From positions 1-6,020 of the forward strand of contig CAJBPC010000601.1 of assembly GCA_903957405.1 (NCBI GenBank): DNA of 6,020 nucleotides. The letters are read 5' to 3'. Source of the DNA: an uncultured bacterium (GTDB lineage: Bacteria; Bacteroidota; Bacteroidia; Chitinophagales; Chitinophagaceae). This document shows, piece by piece, positions 1 through 5,366 of the stretch (position 1 is its first letter; each line of letters begins with the position of its first letter). Under the pieces are notes generated by a model. The model was not told the origin of the DNA. It saw nothing but the letters and a program-made list of their open reading frames with translations, and did not search any database. The position numbers and the translations under genes were made by a program.

Positions 1-326
1 GCCGTGGAAATATTGCCAGTTCTAACTTTATCTCTCATGTTGGACCAACGGCAGACTGCATTCCAACAAAAAAAATGCAACCAACTGCTTAAATGTCAAT
101 TGCGCTTCAATTCTGGCGGAGCATGTAGATCATGAACCATAACCAATAACTCTGTATAAAAAGTATTTTACTTCTTTATTTCTCTTTGGAAACTCCCTAG
201 AAACCAAGCCGCCAAAAGGAGGGCTTGATTGTCCAGATTGAGTTGTTTTAGGTTTCGCAACGATAATGAACCTTATTTAATCTGCAATCTTTATCTGTAC
301 AACGAAAAACAATTTTTTTTAAAACT
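1..326. other. AT-rich non-coding stretch downstream of the AbiEii gene
   Basis: I see no credible gene here on either strand; open frames are short and interrupted. The DNA becomes more AT-rich from left to right. A hairpin with 6-bp arms (CAAGCC 205-210, GGCTTG 222-227) is present but has no T-run on either side, so I do not call it a terminator. GTTGG-A-CCAAC at 39-49 is a short palindrome. The most notable element is a 10-base copy of the tRNA-Ser 3' end at 112-121, listed separately. Confidence 0.6.
112..121 (-). repeat. 10-bp direct copy of the tRNA-Ser 3' end (att-like)
   Basis: TCTGGCGGAG here is identical, and in the same orientation, to 2798-2807. That second site covers the last acceptor-stem bases, the discriminator base and the encoded CCA of tRNA-Ser, plus two flanking bases. 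Read on the minus strand, GGTTC also occurs at the same distance upstream of both copies (138-134 and 2824-2820), though the 12 bases between match at only 3 positions. Insertion elements that use tRNA genes often leave such a partial duplication at the far end. At 10 bases the match is short, and chance cannot be excluded. Confidence 0.35.
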
Positions 327-533
327 TTAATTTTCGCTGTTGATTTCATCTTGCAGGTTTTTCATCGCTTGAATGATTTCTTCAAATGTTGGCGGATTAC
401 CATAAATCATTTCCGCTTCCATTTTTTCATAATCCTGTTCCAATGCTTTTAACATATCGTCACCTGGAATAATACGAATACTGCCCCGTTTGAGTGTGTC
501 GTAATCAAATCGCTTTAGCCTGGAATAAAATTT
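327..533 (-). pseudogene. Detached C-terminal tail of AbiEii, after an in-frame TGA
   Basis: Reading on past the TGA at 534-536 in the same frame gives 68 sense codons and then TAA at 327-329. The tail begins KFYSRLKRFDYDTLKRGS, continues with RIIPGDD, a QDYEKM segment and PPTFEEIIQAMKNL, and ends in DEINSEN. This pattern (a proline-containing turn, then DYxxM, then an 'fxEIixxm' helix ending in an IN) is typical of the C-terminus of AbiEii/DUF1814-type nucleotidyltransferases. With the tail the protein would be about 339 residues, a normal family length. No frameshift is needed: one base change in the TGA, for instance to CGA or AGA (Arg), restores the full frame. The tail has no start codon or leader of its own and is probably not translated separately. 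Confidence 0.8.
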
Positions 534-1346
534 TCAATGTTCGATTATTTCTTCGATAAAATCATTGTCTTTAAGTGTTTTCAATGAAAAATCTTGACTA
601 CTAAGTTGAAATAAATCGTAATAATGACGCGACATACGTTCGGTGCGCATTTTAGCTCGCTCATCGCGGTTGTATTCTTCATGCAATAACAACATTTTTT
701 CAATTAGCGTTTGTTGTGGCTGGATGGTAAGTACCGCACAATTTTCTTCACTATAATTTTCATTGGGAAAATGAGTAACCAATAACGACACCATGCTGCG
801 TTTTATACTTGGTTCTTTGAGCGAACGAACACTAAATTCTATTTTAACTCGGTCTGGCAAATATGGATTGGGATCAAATAGTGAAACAAAATTCACATAT
901 AGGGTTTGTGGGTCTGTATCTGGCATATCTGCTCGCACAGGTTCTGCCTCTATGGAATAAAGGTTTTCAGGAACTTGACAATTTCGAAATTCAGCTTTTA
1001 ACGCTTCCATCAATTCATTTGAAGTAAACGAACACCCAGCTCTTCTTAATCGCTCCACAAATGTTTTGGAAGGCTTTTCAGCATAAGCAATTCCAACCGC
1101 TTCAGAGCTTAACGAAATATCAATATCTTCCGAAAACCGATCTATCAATTGCCAGCCTTTGCTCAAAGAAGTTCCACCTTTAAAAGCAAAATGGTTTGCA
1201 TAAGGTGTATTGAATACCAGTTTAAGCGAAAGTGTTACCCACCAATCTTTTTCTATTGCCTTTGCTGAGATACCAGAAATTCTTGAAGCTTCATTTATTG
1301 ATATCAATCTTGAAGCATCACTTAAGTTTTTTAACCAACCAATCAT
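534..1346 (-). CDS. abiEii: AbiEii/AbiGii-family nucleotidyltransferase toxin, truncated by a premature stop
   Basis: This is the toxin half of an AbiE-type (type IV) toxin-antitoxin and phage-defence pair. Family members are cytoplasmic nucleotidyltransferases; the related mycobacterial MenT toxins add nucleotides to tRNA 3' ends. Visible motifs: KGGTSLSK (residues 56-63), the nucleotide-binding loop; RFSEDIDI (70-77), with metal-binding Asp74 and Asp76; VKIEF (167-171), with the probable third acid Glu170; the helix TLIEKMLLLHEE (213-224), with the conserved Glu-Lys; and RHYYDL (240-245). All catalytic motifs come before the stop, which removes only about 68 C-terminal residues that are still encoded in frame downstream. 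The start ATG (1344-1346) overlaps the antitoxin stop as ATGA, indicating translational coupling. The product could be a truncated toxin, a dead pseudogene, or a normal gene with one sequencing error. Family assignment is strong; activity is unknown. Confidence 0.9.
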   Translation of the reverse strand: MIGWLKNLSDASRLISINEASRISGISAKAIEKDWWVTLSLKLVFNTPYANHFAFKGGTSLSKGWQLIDRFSEDIDISLSSEAVGIAYAEKPSKTFVERLRRAGCSFTSNELMEALKAEFRNCQVPENLYSIEAEPVRADMPDTDPQTLYVNFVSLFDPNPYLPDRVKIEFSVRSLKEPSIKRSMVSLLVTHFPNENYSEENCAVLTIQPQQTLIEKMLLLHEEYNRDERAKMRTERMSRHYYDLFQLSSQDFSLKTLKDNDFIEEIIEH

Positions 1347-1954
1347 AGTGCAGGGTTCAAAAGATATTTGACAACAAAATCGCTCACTTTTGATGGAGCC
1401 AATCGCAAATTATACTTTAAATTTTCAGGGCTCTCTTGTTTCAAAAGTTCCATTATTCTATTCATTTGTATCGGTAATATTTTTTGTAAATCAAGTTCTT
1501 CTAATCCTAAAAACAACAAACTCGTGATGTCTCCTTTCATCGATAGTTTTTTGGCGGTCGTAGACTTGAATATGATGGTGTTTTTACCAATCTGAATTCT
1601 TTTTGAATTTCCAGTGGTTAGAAATACCAACCTCATTGGTACTTGAGTAGACAGCCCCACTTTATTCAAAGCGTATTGACCTGAAGGTTTTATTTTAACA
1701 TGTTCCTTTTTTGCCAATGCTTCAGCTAACTGCTCCATAGATGGCAGTACTTTTCCAAAAACCTTGTCATTTTTTGGTATTACATAGATTCCCTGCCCCA
1801 TTCTTTCCACTTGCCCATTTTCGACAAGCCTGGAAAGTGCTTTTCTGATGGCAGTAGAAGTACCTAGTTCCTTAAAATCTGAAGGGAAAAAGACCTGACC
1901 AAGCTTAAATCTATTGATTTTCAGTTCAATAATATGATTCACCGATTCTTTCAT
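1343..1954 (-). CDS. abiEi: AbiEi-family antitoxin / autorepressor (DUF6088-like)
   Basis: This is the antitoxin of the AbiE pair: a DNA-binding protein that represses its own operon and offsets the toxin without needing to bind it. Residues about 15-60 form a winged helix-turn-helix: FKLGQVFFPSDF, a likely recognition helix TSTAIRKALSRLVENG (32-47), and the wing ERMGQGIYVIP (50-60). Residues about 70-155 (PSMEQLAEAL through LLFLGLEEL) match the AbiEi C-terminal domain as I know it, including GQYALNKVGLSTQVP. The length of 203 residues is normal for this compact subgroup. The frame is intact. The ATG at 1952-1954 is the only plausible start; it has no Shine-Dalgarno, and its first base is the edge of the upstream inverted repeat, so a bound repressor would cover the translation start region. 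Its stop overlaps the toxin start by four bases. Confidence 0.92.
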   Translation of the reverse strand: MKESVNHIIELKINRFKLGQVFFPSDFKELGTSTAIRKALSRLVENGQVERMGQGIYVIPKNDKVFGKVLPSMEQLAEALAKKEHVKIKPSGQYALNKVGLSTQVPMRLVFLTTGNSKRIQIGKNTIIFKSTTAKKLSMKGDITSLLFLGLEELDLQKILPIQMNRIMELLKQESPENLKYNLRLAPSKVSDFVVKYLLNPAL

Positions 1955-1981
1955 GTCACAAATATCTTAATAATTGTGACA
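1954..1981. promoter_or_regulatory. Operator-like inverted repeat IR1 of the AbiE operon
   Basis: TGTCACAA (1954-1961) and TTGTGACA (1974-1981) are perfect 8-bp inverted arms separated by 12 bases. The repeat abuts the AbiEi start codon. AbiEi antitoxins are known to bind paired inverted repeats in their own promoter, so autoregulation is the natural reading. It is inferred from position and symmetry. Confidence 0.75.
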
Positions 1982-1996
1982 ATTGATAGCGTATTA

Positions 1997-2024
1997 TGTC
2001 ACAATTTTTAAGATTAATGTGACT
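1997..2024. promoter_or_regulatory. Operator-like inverted repeat IR2 of the AbiE operon
   Basis: GTCACA (1998-2003) and TGTGAC (2018-2023) repeat the core half-sites of IR1 with the same 14-base gap between the cores. The outer bases are less perfect (TGTCACAA against ATGTGACT). The centre lies 43 bp from that of IR1, close to four helical turns, so two dimers could bind the same DNA face. The operon promoter must lie in or near this segment; I cannot place its -10 or -33 element with confidence. Confidence 0.7.
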
Positions 2025-2356
2025 GAAAGGTGGTGTATTCGAAACTGACAAGCTTGATAAAATGAAGAAAAGGGCTTTGTTGTAAAAACAAAACCTCAGC
2101 CATGCGCAATTATGCATGCAATTATTTGTTCTTCAGCTAATTCCATGGATTTCGTTAGGATTGTTTCGAGACAAATTCACACTATTATTTGCTACGAAGC
2201 ATGTAAGCCTAAATGGAGATTTTGCATTAACACAATAATTCATCTGAAAAGGGTTGAATATTTTCCATTACGGCACATTGTAGCATTCAATTATACAAGA
2301 ACACCAACCATTCAAATTAACCATTTCCACATGGTATTATTTATTACCTGATGCAC

Positions 2357-2377
2357 AAATTCGGGATTACCGAATTT
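2357..2377. repeat. Perfect 8-bp hairpin
   Basis: AAATTCGG (2357-2364) and CCGAATTT (2370-2377) flank a 5-base loop GATTA. T-rich DNA follows on the plus strand, but no plus-strand gene precedes it, so its role is unknown. Confidence 0.6.
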
Positions 2378-2378
2378 C

Positions 2379-2509
2379 TGGTTCTTTTAATTTTATTTAG
2401 AAATTTAAAATGGTTATATTTTGTACCAACAGTACCTGCTAGCATACTGTAAGATCTGCTAGCGGGTCATTCTATTTATAGCTATGGCAAACAAAACTTA
2501 AAAGAACCA
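2379..2509. repeat. 131-bp segment bounded by 12-bp perfect inverted repeats
   Basis: TGGTTCTTTTAA (2379-2390) and TTAAAAGAACCA (2498-2509) are exact reverse complements. The enclosed DNA is non-coding and AT-rich. This could be a miniature transposable element, but I see no flanking target-site duplication, and the AT-rich arms make a chance match possible. Confidence 0.45.
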
Positions 2510-2657
2510 TTACTGCTCTTTTAAATATACTGGAAAACGTTTACGACAGGAAAATCAGCAAGGGGTCAATATCACCGGAATAGTCAACATCTGCTGAAAA
2601 TACTCGCCTACCTAAATTTTTTCCACGCTTATTGTACCTACTAGCGTCTAACTGCTT

Positions 2658-2689
2658 GGTTTCTTTTTTGGCCTCAAAAAAAAGAAACC
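2658..2689. repeat. Palindrome with 12-bp perfect arms and an 8-base loop
   Basis: GGTTTCTTTTTT (2658-2669) and AAAAAAGAAACC (2678-2689) are exact reverse complements around GGCCTCAA. The arms contain A/T homopolymers, but no separate T-run follows on either strand, so this is not a standard intrinsic terminator. It could be a dispersed chromosomal palindrome or a structural element near the tRNA. Confidence 0.65.
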
Positions 2690-2741
2690 CGCTTTAAAAA
2701 GAGTAAATACAAACCTAGACTTTTCAGACTTTTAAGATCAT

Positions 2742-2775
2742 AAAAAAAGCGCGTAAAACTTTGATTTTACACGCT
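2742..2775 (-). terminator. Intrinsic terminator of tRNA-Ser
   Basis: On the minus strand AGCGTGTAAAA (2775-2765) and TTTTACGCGCT (2758-2748) form an 11-bp stem with one G-T wobble and a 6-base loop (2764-2759). It runs straight into a seven-T tract (2748-2742, whose first T also closes the stem). It lies 24 bases past the tRNA CCA end, so it ends the tRNA transcript and separates it from the AbiE operon. Confidence 0.9.
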
Positions 2776-2799
2776 CTTAGAATGCTATAGACAATCGTC

Positions 2800-2889
2800 T
2801 GGCGGAGACTGAGGGATTCGAACCCTCGATACCCTTTCGAGTATACACACTTTCCAGGCGTGCTCCTTCAACCACTCGGACAAGTCTCC
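2800..2889 (-). tRNA. tRNA-Ser(GGA)
   Basis: The minus strand folds as a class II tRNA with a long variable arm. The acceptor stem is GGAGACT (2889-2883) with AGTCTCC (2810-2804), then discriminator G (2803) and an encoded CCA (2802-2800). The D arm contains GAGTGGTTGAA. The anticodon stem CACGC/GTGTG encloses the loop CTGGAAA with anticodon GGA at 2855-2853, which reads UCC and UCU serine codons. The variable arm pairs ATACTC with GGGTAT around GAAA. The T arm is GAGGG-TTCGAAT-CCCTC. The terminator at 2742-2775 follows. The gene sits exactly where the DNA changes from AT-rich to GC-rich, as expected for a tRNA used as an insertion site; its 3' end is partly duplicated at 112-121. Confidence 0.97.
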
Positions 2890-3199
2890 TAAAGGATTGT
2901 AAAAATAAGCGGTTTGGATGAAATAAGGGAGTTTTTCCTTCGGTATCCCTGTTCTTCATTTTAAGGCCGTCGCCATCCACCTTTTGGAAGCTGTCAACCT
3001 CGGTTGCTCCTGCACCTTTCGCCTGTGTGATCGTCGGAAACACAAGACGGTACTGCATTTGCGCATATACTCCCGCTTCCAACCAAATAAGTCATGGACC
3101 CCTCCATCGCCACGCTGAAGATCGACACGGATGTGATCACTGCCTGGCGCAGCAGCTTCGATGGCATCCCAACGCAGGGAAATGTACTTTTTCCTCTCT
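2890..3199. other. 310-base stretch with no recognised gene
   Basis: No intact recognisable gene lies between the tRNA 5' end and the stop of the six-hairpin protein gene. From about 2950 the composition matches the GC-rich genes to the right. Minus-strand frames are open over 2956-3240 (overlapping the end of the upstream gene) and from about 3167 to 2994. A third, from about 3091 leftward, runs straight through the tRNA and so cannot be a normal gene as it stands. The third includes AQMQYRLVFPTITQAKGAG, which reads like protein sequence but starts just after a TGA. A decayed gene fragment is possible. I see no clear terminator for the upstream gene. Confidence 0.5.
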
Positions 3200-5248
3200 T
3201 TAAAAAGCGACACCCATCTCCTTGAACTGAGCCGCCGCATGCAGGAAATGCGCCGTGATCCAGAACACGGTCCACCCTTCGGAGTATCCGCCCCTTAAAC
3301 GGTAGACATCCGACATGTCTCCATGCTGCGCAAAGTTCGTGTGCTGGATCTGTTCGCCCTGCGAGCCTTGTGGATCGATGAGCTGACCGCAACTGCGGAA
3401 CATGACCTTCGCAAGGCGAATCAGGCTGCTGTCGTGGGTGTATTGCCCGAGTTTGTAGACGGCGGGGGCAAACACAACGCCGAAGACATCGAGGTGCTGG
3501 TTCTGTGCGGAGACCATCGTCCACCCCCTTGATTTGAAGTGATGGTCCGCCAGCCTGCCCGCTGGCATCGGAATATCCCATACGGTCGTGTAGCTGAGGG
3601 TGACAAGCCCTGCATGCCTGGCATAGTCAAGATATTTTGCCTCTTTTGTGGACTCATACATCTCCAGAAAGCCCTGGAACGCCGCCCAGGCGCCTTCCTT
3701 GTCCTCGCAGGTGGCATCGAGGGTGCCGCCCCAGTAGGGCTCGTCCATGTCGATGTGCCGTGCTGCATAATAGTCGGCAGCCTTGCGGGCCGCTGCCTTG
3801 AAGCGGCTCTCCCTGAAAAGCTCCGAGGCGATCAGAAGCGGTGCGATGTAGAACGCCTCTGCCGTATTCACCGGCTTCCAGCTGACAGCAAGGATCCGCG
3901 TGGCGTGTACATCCGCTGCTTTACGCAGGAATACTTCCCATTTGCGGGGGTCGGCCGTCTTTTGCTTGCGTGCGGTGCGGATGGCGAGGGCAATGCTCTG
4001 CATGGCTTGTCCTTCTGAAACGGGATCTGGCCGACTCCAAATTTGTGTGCCGATGTCATAGATCACCGGAAAACCATTTCCACCCACGGGCGAGCTGCTG
4101 AGATGGTCGAGGGATGCCTGTGCCTTTGCGAGCAGACTGGCATCGCCGGCATCCGCGGCCAGTACCTGCAATGCATACCCGAGGGCTTCCGCCTGCCCGC
4201 ACCAGCCCATCACGATCTGTGGCTTAATTCGCGAAGGGTACATGTTGAATCCCGCATAGCCCTTGCCCTCCACCCAGCGCGAACGGGCAAATCTCAGTTT
4301 TGCATCGATGATGTCTTTTGTCGTCGGCAGGTCGTCAAGCCCATATGGACGGAAGATGTCCAATGAAGCCCGCAACGGCACTTCGAAGCCGCTGCCCTTC
4401 CTGGCCACGGGATAGGCCTGCAGGTAGTATGTCTTCTCGATGACCGTGCCGGGACTGATCTTCGTGTATGTATCACCGTAAGGCAGGGGTCCTTGCTGCA
4501 GCGCCTTGGCGACGCTCTGCCTTCCATTGTAGGCGACAGGCCCGGAAAGCAGCATCAGCTCCGTCTTGTTTTCGAGTGCCTGAAGGCCGAGCGACCACCA
4601 CTGGTCGAAATGGTTTCCACCGTGCACGGGGCTCGGTATGCTGTGCAATGCCGCACCGGACAGGCCTTTCGGGCCTTTCCATTCGACGGATGTGAACGGC
4701 ATCGGGTACCGGTGCTCTTCAAAGATTGCGATGTCTCCGCGCTTGCCATGGTACCGCACCACATTTTCAGGGAGGTTCCTTTCTCCTGACGGATTGCCGT
4801 GGTAGTTGATCCCGGGCTGAAGGGGTTTCACCTGCAAAGCATCTATCTGCCAACGGATCGAAAGCGTCGCTTTCTCGAGTGTTTTTTTCCCCTTCCATTC
4901 GAAGCGTCGAATGCATTTGATGCGACCCTGCTCAGCCTTGTACGAATCGGTGAATTGCCAGTCTCCTTCGGGCAGTCGGAGGCCGCCTGAATAGACAGTC
5001 CATTCCCCGGTCACATATGCACTGTCGATGCCGGCATGCCTCCACCCTGCAGGCCAGTCATGCTCCCACGCCGTGGCTACGGACCATACCCCTTCGGGCG
5101 GAGTGGACATGACCGGATCGTCCTCGTCGAAGACTACGAGCCTTGTGCCCTGTTGACGGATGGCGTTCCTCTGCAGCTGTGCGATGCTCGCCTGGACGAA
5201 TAGCACCAAAGCCAGCAGGAGGGTGATGCGGGATGGTTGAATTGTCAT
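3200..5248 (-). CDS. Secreted six-hairpin glycosidase-like protein, family unassigned
   Basis: The 682-residue protein starts with a signal peptide (TLLLALVLFVQASIA, residues 9-23, likely cut after SIA23); no lipobox cysteine follows, so it is probably periplasmic or exported. Residues about 25-300 are rich in beta-strand and aromatic residues (for example FEWKGKKTLEKATLSIRW), suggesting a beta-sandwich. Residues about 305-682 show six helical-hairpin segments typical of an (alpha/alpha)6 barrel: GWCGQAEALGYAL (348-360), SEGQAMQSIALAI (411-423), NTAEAFYIAPLLIASELF, CEDKEGAWAAFQGFLEMYE (514-532), NQHLDVFGVVFAPAVYKLG and YSEGWTVFWITAHFLHAAA. Acidic residues such as Glu354, Glu412, Asp511, Glu515 and Glu518 are candidate catalytic groups, by inference only. 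This layout is used by several glycoside hydrolases and polysaccharide-active enzymes; I cannot assign a family or substrate. The ATG at 5246-5248 is supported by the signal peptide directly after it; the in-frame ATG three codons upstream runs straight into TAG. Confidence 0.85.
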   Translation of the reverse strand: MTIQPSRITLLLALVLFVQASIAQLQRNAIRQQGTRLVVFDEDDPVMSTPPEGVWSVATAWEHDWPAGWRHAGIDSAYVTGEWTVYSGGLRLPEGDWQFTDSYKAEQGRIKCIRRFEWKGKKTLEKATLSIRWQIDALQVKPLQPGINYHGNPSGERNLPENVVRYHGKRGDIAIFEEHRYPMPFTSVEWKGPKGLSGAALHSIPSPVHGGNHFDQWWSLGLQALENKTELMLLSGPVAYNGRQSVAKALQQGPLPYGDTYTKISPGTVIEKTYYLQAYPVARKGSGFEVPLRASLDIFRPYGLDDLPTTKDIIDAKLRFARSRWVEGKGYAGFNMYPSRIKPQIVMGWCGQAEALGYALQVLAADAGDASLLAKAQASLDHLSSSPVGGNGFPVIYDIGTQIWSRPDPVSEGQAMQSIALAIRTARKQKTADPRKWEVFLRKAADVHATRILAVSWKPVNTAEAFYIAPLLIASELFRESRFKAAARKAADYYAARHIDMDEPYWGGTLDATCEDKEGAWAAFQGFLEMYESTKEAKYLDYARHAGLVTLSYTTVWDIPMPAGRLADHHFKSRGWTMVSAQNQHLDVFGVVFAPAVYKLGQYTHDSSLIRLAKVMFRSCGQLIDPQGSQGEQIQHTNFAQHGDMSDVYRLRGGYSEGWTVFWITAHFLHAAAQFKEMGVAF

Positions 5249-5284
5249 GATCTACATGATTTTTTAAGAGGACTGTGCCGGAAT

Positions 5285-5305
5285 GCCTGCTGGTACAGCG
5301 CAGGC
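5285..5305. repeat. GC-rich hairpin in the leader of the six-hairpin protein gene
   Basis: GCCTGC (5285-5290) and GCAGGC (5300-5305) can pair around a 9-base loop, about 37-57 bases upstream of the ATG. No T-run follows on the minus strand, so it is not a clear terminator. A leader structure is possible but unproven. Confidence 0.4.
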
Positions 5306-5345
5306 GGATGCAGTTGACGAAGTCCCTCCTCAAAAATGACCATAA

Positions 5346-5359
5346 ATCCGCGGATCCGC
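5346..5359. repeat. Two overlapping 10-bp palindromes after the beta-barrel gene
   Basis: ATCCGCGGAT (5346-5355) and GCGGATCCGC (5350-5359) overlap in the short gap after the upstream gene's stop. They could bind a dimeric protein or simply reflect the direct repeat ATCCGC. There is no T-run for a terminator. Confidence 0.35.
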
Positions 5360-5366
5360 AAATATG

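Larger units (their letters stand above)
2025..2741. other. Gene-poor AT-rich spacer between the AbiE promoter and tRNA-Ser
   Basis: There is no convincing gene. A plus-strand open frame at 2112-2351 has no family-like features and looks spurious. The segment does hold several structured bits: an imperfect hairpin with an IS-end-like sequence (2073-2095); an 8-bp direct repeat GCAATTAT (2106-2113, 2118-2125); a hairpin at 2357-2377; a 12-bp inverted repeat pair (2379-2390, 2498-2509); a near-repeat GTACCTRCTAGC (2432-2443, 2634-2645); a GTCAAYATC pair (2565-2573, 2583-2591); and a 12-bp-arm palindrome (2658-2689). A 50-codon minus-strand frame without a start codon spans 2541-2693. Together these suggest debris from mobile elements. 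Confidence 0.55.

Noticed and set aside
205..227. Hairpin considered as a terminator for the AbiE operon
   Set aside because: It has only 6-bp arms and no T-run on the minus-strand side, and lies about 100 bases past the gene end.
534..536. TGA read as a sense codon (alternative genetic code or selenocysteine)
   Set aside because: TGA is used as the terminator of AbiEi (1343-1345) and of the beta-barrel gene (5367-5369), and selenocysteine has no family precedent at this position. A nonsense mutation or base-call error is simpler.
1368..1595. 75-residue plus-strand open frame
   Set aside because: It is antisense to the intact AbiEi gene and shows no independent coding features.
2112..2351. 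79-residue plus-strand open frame
   Set aside because: It has no family-like motifs, lies in AT-rich debris crossed by repeats, and has no neighbours on its strand.
2025..2741. CRISPR-like array
   Set aside because: The repeats here are short, unevenly spaced and occur only twice; no regular repeat-spacer pattern is present.
2777..3082. 101-residue minus-strand open frame
   Set aside because: It covers the whole tRNA-Ser gene, so at least its C-terminal half is an artefact of reading through the tRNA.
2994..3581. 195-residue minus-strand open frame
   Set aside because: Much of it is the wrong-frame shadow of the six-hairpin gene, rich in Arg, Pro and Ala as expected for an off-frame reading of GC-rich coding DNA.
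3539..4018. 159-residue plus-strand open frame opposite the six-hairpin gene
   Set aside because: It is antisense to a long, well-supported coding frame with a signal peptide and domain pattern, and has no protein-family character.
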